Shown: positions 1 through 8,171 of the stretch, piece by piece
Numbering within the stretch: the first letter of the stretch is position 1
Layout of the letters: every line of letters begins with the position of its first letter
Assembly: GCA_011503125.2 (NCBI GenBank)
Contig: WWBZ02000064.1
Span: 1-12,605, forward strand
DNA: 12,605 nucleotides
From: Botryosphaeria dothidea
Lineage: Eukaryota; Ascomycota; Dothideomycetes; Botryosphaeriales; Botryosphaeriaceae
Direction: 5' to 3'
Made by a program: the position numbers and the translations under genes
The notes under the pieces: model-generated
The model's input: the letters and a program-made list of their open reading frames with translations, nothing else
Told to the model about the DNA's origin: nothing
Databases searched by the model: none

Positions 1-496
1 TCTTCACCCACTGGATCATATCACTGGCTGTACAGACTACCGAGGAACATATCGCTGGGAAATCGTCGAGTAAAGTCTACAACATAGTATGCCACACGTC
101 CAATTCAATCACACATCATCACAATGGGGCTAACGCAGACAGATCGGAATCAATCCAGCAGCATGTCTCGGCTGCGCCGGCCTCATGACTCTCATAACCG
201 CCATCTGCTGGATTGCATTCAGTTACCGACGCGAGGGTTACATCCCTTCAATGTTTGGCTTAGTCAGGGTACTGTGCGCCGCTGCTGGAGAGCTGCACGA
301 GATTCCGGAAGACGGTCATGTCAAATGGGGTGATCGTAAGTGTGCAAATTGGCAATATCAGCTCTAGCCATGCTGACAACGAAATAGTCGGTAAGGACCG
401 CTGTACCAGCTCGCTGGCTTGTCTGGCGGCCTGGTTGGCGAGATAGTGCCCAACGAGCTGTATGCCGGTGGTGGAGCTTCACCGGAGGACGGTTAA
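1..496 (+). CDS. 3' end of an unrecognised fungal membrane protein gene (partial, 5' end outside the window)
   Basis: I read three exons: up to 69, 139-335 and 396-496, with a TAA stop at 494-496. Intron 70-138 starts GTAAAG and ends CTAACGCAG. Intron 336-395 starts GTAAGT, has a TGCTGAC branch site near 371 and ends AAG. With these introns one frame stays open from base 2 to the stop. The deduced tail contains one strongly hydrophobic segment, roughly from AACLGCAG to AICWIAF, which reads as a last membrane span. After it come a basic turn (SYRREGY) and a soluble tail of about 75 residues with HVKWGDRPLYQLAGL near its middle. A closing Trp-Gly-Asp tail after a final membrane span resembles some large uncharacterised fungal membrane proteins, but I cannot name the family. 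For the second intron, the alternative acceptor at 387 puts the tail in a frame that stops sooner and looks less protein-like. Confidence 0.6.
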
Positions 497-1056
497 AGCC
501 TGTCACACTCTGGCTCGTAGTGACTGCAGCAGAGATGTTGACTCGGGCAGCTTACGAAGGAAGCAGAGAGAGTGTGAAGCACGCCCCCACCCGAATCGCC
601 GACACAACAAGGTTCAGGACAGGCTACTGTACACAGAGAAGTACTTCGGCTGGGAGCTTTTCTCAGATATTCAGGGACCGTGCGACGCCGTTCTCAAGCA
701 GCACCATCGAAACTTGGCAACACCATGGTGGGAGAAAGGTTGTTCTGATATCATGTGCCTTGTAAAATTCGTCCCTGCGCAACAGCAATGTAGACGCCAT
801 AGGCCATAGCTAATCAAGACATCCTATAGACCTCTACGGAGAAGGTCCAAAGAGCTTAATATTAGGAGGTTATTGGTGACTAAATGAACGGTGATTTGGC
901 TGATGAAGGTATACACAATGTACAACATTAACTTCGTGGAAACGGGTGTTGAGACGAGATTGCGGTGAAATGCTGTGAACTTCGCAATACGTCTGGAGTT
1001 GCATTCCCTCCTCATTTCCATCCTTGCAGAAAAAGGTTCAGTAAACATCAGGATAA
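497..1056. other. Convergent intergenic region
   Basis: This 560-base stretch separates two genes that point at each other, so it should hold both 3' untranslated regions. It becomes A+T richer after about 780. Small open frames occur on both strands, but none shows a domain, a repeat or a convincing start. I see no terminator, tRNA or repeat that I can support. Confidence 0.5.
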
Positions 1057-4000
1057 CTATTCCAGACTTTCCCGATGCTTTTGCAGGAGCCGTGCTACTG
1101 CATTGTATCCATTTCTTCTCGCTAAATCCACAGCATTCTCATGTTTGACGGCTCCAAAATTCGGGCTCTGCACATCTGCTCCAGAGTTCAGCAAGAATTG
1201 AACCATATCAATCCTACCGTGCTCAGAAGCCCCCTCCAGAGCAGTCCTTCCGTCTCTTTCTGCACCTTTTGCATTCACGTCTGCTCCAATTTCTATGAGT
1301 CTTGCAGCTGTGCCGATGAACCCACCGATAGCTGCAGCCTGAAGTGCGGTAGCCCCTCTCCACTCAGCGGGATCCGCATTGACGTCCGCGCCCGCACGAA
1401 TAAGCTCTTCAAGGATATCCATATCCACTATTTCAGCTGCTGTCTGTAGGGCAGTACGGCCAAAAGGGCCATGCGTAGGGCTGTTTACATCAGCGCCAGC
1501 TTCTAGGAGCAGCCTGACTGCTCTGACGTGTCCACTTTGAACAGCACTGCAGAGGGTTGACTCGAATCGGGTGACCGTATCTTTGCCACCAATAGATGTA
1601 GTTTTGCGTTGAGAATCAGTGATGAATCCTGTTTCTTGGCCATAGGCGTTTGGGTCGGCGCCATATCTTAACAGTAGGCGCATTGTCTCGTCCTGTCCCT
1701 GACGCGCGGAAAGCTGCAAAGGGTGTCGTTGGCATTTATCATATACTCCCTTCCAGCATGGCGGAATCTCGTCTACTTCCGGAAGATCCAGTTGTATTCC
1801 AGCATAGATAAGCAACTGGACCAACTCTATGTTGGTGTCTTCTTCGAAGCACACTAATTGAAGTGCTTTGGCAGCGCAAGGAGTAACGAGGTTGACCCCT
1901 CTTTGAATGAGGATATCGATCGTCTCCTGGCTATTCCCCCTGCGTAATCCCGATTCATCAATGGCTTCGAAAAGAGCCATATGACCAAGACATGAGGTAC
2001 TGTACCGTAGATGAAAGTGTGGACGTGTAGATGCTTCATTGAGAACCATTTCCAGCACCCGAGGGTCACCACAACCAGCTGCTACAGATAGGACTGATTC
2101 ATTGTCACAAAATGCGCCTTCGTCGATGAGAAATTCAATCGCATAATTGGGGCCTTTCGCGATTGCCAGTTCAAGCGCTGTTTGACATGGCTGTGGAGGG
2201 TTGATGTTCGCGCCGTGATCCAGGAGTAGGACGCAGATTTCCTGGAACTCGGAGATCCGACAAAATGGCCGCAATTGCGAAGCAGCGGTGCTCAAGGCAT
2301 TCATATTACCCCAGATTTGGTTCACCTCGGCGCCGGCATCCAGAAAGCGTCGGAGTATGTCCAAATTCCAGGTCTTGGCTGCAGCGAACAGGACACGAGT
2401 GGTTAATGGAGCGCCATGTTCCAAGAGCAGCTGTACGAGTTCGAAACTACCCTTTTCCACTGCGCATGCCAGCACCAAGTCGTCAACGTTTGCGCCCTTT
2501 CCGAGAAGCATTTCGACAAAATGCAAATCTGCACCGCACTCTACTGCAATCCGAAGTGCATTCGGCCTCCATTTGTGCATTGAACCGGAGCTTTCCAGGC
2601 GGAGAAGTCCCATATGGTGTCACAGCCACTTGCGTTAACATTCGCCCGATATCCCAGCAGAAAAGTGGCAAGCTCGAAATTTCTTGGAGAAAATGGCTGA
2701 TTGGAGAGCAGTTGCTGTCCCGCGGATGAACGAACTGGGTTCCGGATTCCATGTCGGTTCCTGGGGTCATCAAAGATTTTTGCCATTTTGAGACGAATTT
2801 TGGTAGCCTCAAGTGTTGCCTGTAGTGGGTCCTGCTTATCATCCATCGAAATGTCAATTCCTGCGCCGTTGAATGCAGAAAGTGACGAGTTGGTGGTCGG
2901 ATTGCATAGGTCCACCTTGAAAGTCCGCAGCTTGGAAAGGTGGCCGAGTACTTGGACCCAAAAGCTCTCACTGCCAACAGTTGGACTTTGCTGCAGATCG
3001 GGCTGCAAATCCGGGATAGAATCCTGTTGGATATCACGTGTTTTGGTGTCTCCTTATATCACACCACATAGTTTAGCCAGAATCACTCGTATAAGAGGGA
3101 AGCGGGTCACCTACCCTCTTCCTCTTCATGCCAATCATCAATGGATCATCGTTGTTCATCAACAAATCCAACAAATCCCCTTTGATGGCTTGCTTGGGTA
3201 GACGGAGCATATCTTCAGAATTGTTAAGGTGATGTCGCCTTACTATTCCGAAAATATCATCACCATCTGCGTTGGCCACAGTGGTATTTGCGCCAAAATC
3301 GAGGAGTAGCCGCGCAACTTGGATATTAGGGGACATCATCGCAGTGAGGAGTGGAATGCAGCCATTAGTATTTCCGGGCTGATTTGGATCAGCACCATGA
3401 CGGAGTAGTAATTGCACCATCGCCATATTGTCAGATGTGATGGCAATATACAGGGGAGTACGGCCCAGGCTTCCATCGGCATACATTTTCCACGGACCAG
3501 GGAGAAGCTCATTCAAGTGTAAATCGAGGCTTCTGAGCAACTCTTCGACCAGATCCACGTTCTGGGACTCAATTGCCTTTAAAAAGTACTTCAGATAGGG
3601 CGTCCATTGTGTAATCATACTTAACGTCCAACCCCTTCAAAATGTTGGTGAGTTCACGAGTCTGAAGCTGTCGACATGGGAAACCGAGAACTGATTTCGT
3701 GAAACAAGGGATCCTGACAACAGGGAGACATCGGATATGTGGTTAGATGCCCCAAATACCGTAACCATCAAGCGAGGTAGATCTGAGCCATCAAAGAAGT
3801 CCCGATAGGGATGGGAGGCAGCCTCGTTCAAGGTTGGAAGGAAGGCCCTGCAGAACCCTTTGGAGATCGTGAGAGGATGCCGAACTTCAGCCGTAGCAAG
3901 AGCTCTGGGTATCTCAGGCTGGGACCGGAGCCATTTGGTTGCTACCACTGAGAATTTAAACCACGGAAGGGTGTGCAAGGAGTTAGGGTTCTGATGTGAG

Positions 4001-4510
4001 ATAGAACGAATAGTTGGAGGGGAGAAGCTGAGGCCTTCCGGTATGGGGCTCCTGCAACCTGCTTTCATGCATCGTATCAGTAATGGTACGGGCAGAAAGT
4101 AGTGCACTTAGTATACCTTGTCTCAGTTTGTGTTGTATCGTCTTCCACTTGGAGCCCTCTCCGTACCGGGCGATCGCTTCTGTAGCTTCTTTTGCGGCAC
4201 CAGGATCCGTCAATCTTTAAATCGGTTTCTTGCCCCTCCCTTTTCCTCTTCCGAATGTGACGCGCAACAAATTGCCATGTTTCGGGCGGAAGAGTCTTCC
4301 TAAAACCCCACTTCTTGAACTGACGTTCGTACTTTCCGGCATTGCAGTCCTCATCAGACAATATTCGAGTAGATCGGGCCGAAATTGTTCTCACTCTGCC
4401 TTCAAGCTATGGTGTTCTTCCATTATCTTCATCACCTCTTGCCTCGAGAGGTCCTTCACGAGATAGAGATCCCGGATGGTTTCTTTGTGTGGTTCCCATG
4501 CCAGGCTCAT
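1057..4510 (-). CDS. Clr5-domain and ankyrin-repeat protein, reading frame broken in several places
   Basis: The start is ATG at 4510-4508, opening MSLAWEPHKETIRDLY. This is the N-terminal Clr5 domain, and it continues after an intron as ERQFKKWGFRK. The domain is named for fission yeast Clr5, a silencing factor, and commonly heads fungal ankyrin proteins. Clean introns are 4059-4116 (GTATAC...AAGCAG, phase 1) and 3024-3114 (GTAGGT...CAACAG, phase 0). Ankyrin repeats begin in 3115-3618 (a clear one around MVQLLLRHGADPNQPG) and fill the 518-residue open stretch 2613-1057. There the clear repeats are near residues 17-45, 50-75, 82-105, 144-170, 297-325, 352-380, 385-412, 419-447, 454-482 and 490-515. 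Four defects are visible: intron 4342-4394 seems to end in CAA rather than CAG; one surplus base lies at 4207-4208; there is an in-frame TGA at 3637-3639; and the frame changes near 2590-2620. The TGA could be removed by an intron at 3589-3657. The locus may be a pseudogene, or it may suffer from sequencing indels. Its probable role is intracellular protein binding; the partner is unknown. Confidence 0.75.
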
Positions 4511-5451
4511 ATTGGTAACGTGACGGGTCAGAATGGGGAGGGTGCGGCTCGCGTCGACCTGGACAACGAGTGCGGGGGAGGGGCAGCGGACAGTGGGCAA
4601 GGACGGGCCTGGCTCAGGAACAGCACCGCGCATCAGAGATCTGGCACTACGGCGCGGCTACGATCTCACATCCTTCCCGACGCCCCTTTTGGAAGGGTTG
4701 CAAGCCACGAGTCTTATCACGCCCGAGGCGATCAGCAGCCAAACGCTCTATTTCCGGCAGTCGTCGAGGCTTTGGGGCGCACGGGGCGTGCTCGGCGACG
4801 CATGGCCCGCAGCAAAAAGCGCGCTTCCGTCCCGAATGCTCGATGTAAACATCATCATCACTCCATACTTTCCGATGTTCCCAGAGGCCCACCTGCCTAC
4901 TGCTGCCCATCGTTATCATCCCGCGAATGGCGTGAGCCTTGAGATCTCGACGCTAGCATCGCCGGATCTAGATCTGTGGGGTCGAACCTGCGCTGTAACT
5001 GACGACATGCAGAGGCATGCGTCCGATCCTCCTACATCATGACTTGGTCCACCACATTGATCTGGGTCGTGCTAATGCACTTGCGGTTTCGCACGCTTGA
5101 GAATTGTCGTTTTCTTGTGCGAGCTAACCTGTCGAAACCTGCTCGCTCTCAATGGCGACATCAAACATCCCACGAAGCCTCTTTCTGAGGGCCTCCCGCG
5201 GGCCAATCAGAGCCCCACGCTCCGCTCTGCGTGACTTGGGTGACCGCTTTCTGTTATTCCATGAGCGCTGTTTCCTGCATATCCTCGGTACTACCAAGTT
5301 CGTGTTCGTCTGATCCGGTCGGAAGGTGTGGAGGGGTACAAGTAGCGCCAGTTTTCCAGTTGTCTTATTCACCATCAGACCCCTCCTCTGCCGTTGACGC
5401 TTCAATTTTGTCCTCTTTGCTCTTTTACACAACCCTCATACCCCATTCAAT
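4511..5451. other. Divergent intergenic region between the Clr5/ankyrin gene and the cyclase gene
   Basis: The two genes point away from each other, so this 941-base stretch should hold both promoters. An open frame of 169 codons at 4533-5042 on the plus strand has no recognisable domain or repeat and overlaps other long open frames, so I do not call it a gene. Just before the cyclase ATG is a pyrimidine-rich leader (5400-5440), common upstream of fungal starts. The start context, CAATATGT, has A at -3. Confidence 0.5.
5203..5207 (+). promoter_or_regulatory. CCAAT box, possible HAP/CBF complex site
   Basis: The sequence GGCCAATCAGAG lies about 245 bases before the cyclase start. CCAATCA is the preferred core of the fungal CCAAT-binding (HAP) complex, and this distance is usual for it. 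A five-base match can occur by chance, and the site could serve either divergent gene. Confidence 0.3.
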
Positions 5452-7139
5452 ATGTCAGACATGAAAGCAACCGTTGCCGAGACCCAGGCTGGGTTCCATG
5501 TCCAGGGCTGGGAGAAGATCGAATATGACTTCACCTTCCTGGACAACATCTTTGACATCCGCAACAGACAGCTGGCAGATTGTTACGAGCGTTGGGGAAG
5601 ATGTCTGGCGGTGATGGACTTCAATATCTTCAGCATCTACGGTGTACAGATGCAGGAGTACTTTGATCACTACCGGATCGACCTCAAAGATCCACAAGAC
5701 CATGATAGGCGAGAAGGCAAAGTCCATCGACACCTTCTTGAGCATTGCCGACTCCATGACTGATTTCGGAATCATGCGCAAGGTGAGGCGTCTTCGTGTG
5801 AGGGAGAGGTGATGTTCGTCTTGCTGACGTAGTCAGGAGCCGGTTCTTGTTGTCGGAGGTGGATTGGTCACTGACGTTGCCGGGTAAAGACACCAACCCA
5901 ACACAAGCTCCTATTATTGCCGAGACGGCATGCAACAGTTGCAATTTCCTTGGATCCATTAGCTCTTCGTCCCAATCAATCTAACCCGGTCATGCAGATT
6001 CGCGTGTGCCGCCTATCGCCGAAACACCAATTATATCCGCATTCCTACGACAGTCATTGGTCTCATCGATGCGTCCGTTTCGATCAAGGTTGCTGTCAAC
6101 TATGGCAACTACAAGAACAGACTCGGTGCCTACCATGCCCCTTTGCACACGTTCCTCGATTTTGGCTTTCTGCGGACACTTCCGGAAGCTCAGGTACGAA
6201 ACGGGTTCGCTGAACTGATCAAGATCTCGACATGTGCACACCTCGATACATTTAATCTGCTGGATAAATATTGCGAAGAGCTTATTAAGACTGGTTTCGG
6301 TCGTGCCGATGGCTCTCCCGCAGAGGTTCGGGCTGCAGCGGACAAGATCAACAGGGCTGGCATCCACAAAATGCTGGAGCTCGAGACCCCGAACCTTCAC
6401 GAGATTGGCCTTGATAGGGTGATTGCTTACGGACACACGTGAGCCCCTCCTGAAATCTCCGGGTTGTTCACTTGCTGACCTTTACAGATGGTCACCGCTG
6501 CACGAGCTGGTTCCAGATGTGCCTCTTCGCCACGGACATGCCATCTCCATCGACATGGCATACTCAGCAACGCTAGCAAACATGCGAGGCCAGCTGAGCA
6601 ATGCCGAGTACCGGAGGATCCTAAATCTATTCTCCCGAGCAGGGCTATCCATGGATCATCCTCAGTTCGACGACGATATTCTCGACAAGGGTTACCAAGG
6701 CCATTCTCAAGACCCGTGATGGCAAGCTTCGGGCTGCCATCCCCAGCCCTCTCGGCAGCTGCGTGTTCCTGAATGACGTGTCGCACGAGGAGATGATCAA
6801 GGCGCTGCACCTGCACAAGCAGGTGATGAAGGAGTACCCGCGACAGGGCGAGGGCCTTGAAGCGTACGTCGACGCGAGTGACACGGGCTACACAATCAAC
6901 GGCACGGCAGTAGAGAGGAAGCCCAGCAACGGCACATCGAGCCTGAAGAAGGCGGTAATGAACGACGACGCGGTTGATGGGTTCGCGACGGGCGGGCCAG
7001 TGCAGAACGGGTACACGAGCAAGGCGTCGACGGCGGTGCACAATGCGGCAAGGCATCGACGGCGTGTCGAATGGGAGTCAATGGGCACGGGAACGGCGTC
7101 AATGGCCACAGCCGCGCCGTCAACGGCCACGCGCACTAG
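5452..7139 (+). CDS. Sugar-phosphate cyclase, desmethyl-4-deoxygadusol synthase-like (dehydroquinate synthase superfamily)
   Basis: This family cyclises sedoheptulose 7-phosphate, using NAD and a divalent metal, to a C7 cyclitol; DDGS opens the mycosporine (UV-screen) pathway. The exons are 5452-5782, 5837-5883, 5998-6438 and 6488-7139. The introns run 5783-5836 (GTGAGG, GCTGAC, CAG), 5884-5997 (GTAAAG, CTAAC, CAG) and 6439-6487 (GTGAGC, GCTGAC, CAG). Visible family signatures are [16 protein letters not shown] (nucleotide binding), [32 protein letters not shown] (metal-ligand Glu), VIAYGHTWSP and [11 protein letters not shown] (metal-ligand His residues). The IKVAVN and NRLGAYHA wording favours DDGS over 2-epi-5-epi-valiolone synthase or dehydroquinate synthase. 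The frame breaks at 5686-5688 (AAA for AA), 6692-6693 (TT for T) and near 7045 (one G missing). Corrected, the coding length is exactly 490 codons including the stop. The last 85 or so residues form a low-complexity tail beyond the usual family end of about 410. Without the last correction the stop is at 7141-7143. The specificity is inferred by eye only. Confidence 0.85.
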
Positions 7140-8171
7140 ATAGGTTTCGGGTCGGGTGCATAGAAGTGGCGGCTCGGCGGGCGGGTGCATGGCCTCGTCG
7201 GCCAGAAAGGGAACTTGTGCAAATTAACGATTTCGGTTGCCGTCCAAGAGAAGCAGCAGCTAGTAATGCAGCGATAATGTGGTCATCTCCGCGTGCGATC
7301 TGTTGGTGTGCGGCGGGAGATTGTCCTTTTGGCGTCAGCTGCAGGGAGCCGGCCGCAAGGCGGCAGCAAGGCAGCTCCTCCCGAGCACACGACGGCACGC
7401 TGGACCCTCACGCGTCCCTTGCGGACGTTTCGGTGCGGAGAGCGGGAAGTGGCAGCGACAGACAGGCATGTCCTGGTAAAGCATCGCGGGCAGCGGCATT
7501 GGCACTGTTGGACGCGTGCAGCGTCGAGCGCGAGTCGTGCAGGGCAACGGGCGTGACAGGCAGGCGGAATTTGTCGTGCTGATTCGACGGGACGGCGACG
7601 ATCTCAACAGCGATTCGTGGGCGTTGAGTGGGCTCAGGGGCTGCGTCGCTGGAGGCCCGGCGGTGCCAGGCTAGCGGGCGACAACAATCGCGCTGATCAT
7701 TCCCGCGAGAGAGGCTGCGCTGCGGCACCACCGCGCACCCGCCCTCTGCGCCCTCCCCCTTTCACCCACACACCAGCGCGTGCACGTTGCCTGATAACCG
7801 CCTTGCCGGCCGCTCTTCCCATCGCACTTCGTGTGTCCACAGTCTGTCGCTGCCGCTGTATCATCGCCGCACCAGCACTGCCCTGTGCGCCAATCGGGCC
7901 ACTGCCATATCCTGCCATATCCTGGGCCTCCATCGCAACTGCTGCCCTCAAGGAGACCGCGTCCCCACCAAACGGACGAGAAACCACCGCCGCCACTCTT
8001 CTCCGCCTCGTCCACGTCGGCGAATGGTCCTTGCAGCCGCCCGCTGATCCAGCCACTCGTGAACAACACACAGCCGCCCATGCCGCGGAGCCCACCGCCC
8101 AGGCTTCGTCCACTTGAACATCGCCGCGTCAGTCACCGCACATCGGCGCCACCCAGCGCGCTGTCACCACC
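7140..8171. other. Intergenic region with a C-rich promoter/leader before the kinesin gene
   Basis: This 1032-base stretch is GC-rich. From about 7720 the plus strand becomes strongly C-rich and poor in G. That is typical of the promoter and 5' leader of constitutively expressed fungal genes, but here it is an inference. A CCAAT motif lies at 7890-7894, about 280 bases before the kinesin start. Several open frames on both strands overlap each other, which GC-rich DNA with few stop codons produces freely. None has a domain I recognise. Confidence 0.45.
7902..7923 (+). repeat. Short tandem repeat, unit CTGCCATATC, about two copies
   Basis: CTGCCATATC occurs twice head to tail at 7902-7911 and 7912-7921 and is followed by a CT that starts a third copy. 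It lies in the presumed kinesin promoter or leader just after a CCAAT motif. It is too short to assign a role. Confidence 0.6.

Noticed and set aside
462..809. Open frame of 115 codons after the first gene
   Set aside because: It begins inside the last exon of the first gene in another frame and has no domain or repeat.
1057..4510. Repeat-induced point mutation as the cause of the broken Clr5/ankyrin gene
   Set aside because: I see no A+T-rich drift and few stop codons across 1057-2613; most of the damage is frame shifts, which this process does not make.
6427..7056. Long minus-strand open frame opposite the cyclase
   Set aside because: It lies antisense to a gene with clear family motifs and has no motif of its own; GC-rich coding DNA often leaves the opposite strand open.
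6974..7582. Plus-strand open frame of 202 codons overlapping the cyclase tail
   Set aside because: It is Arg/Ala-rich, overlaps the real gene in another frame and shows no domain; GC-rich sequence with few stops explains it.
7617..8113. Overlapping open frames on both strands before the kinesin gene
   Set aside because: They are low-complexity Pro/Ala/Arg or Gly/Trp-rich products of a C-rich region, with no recognisable family and no convincing start.
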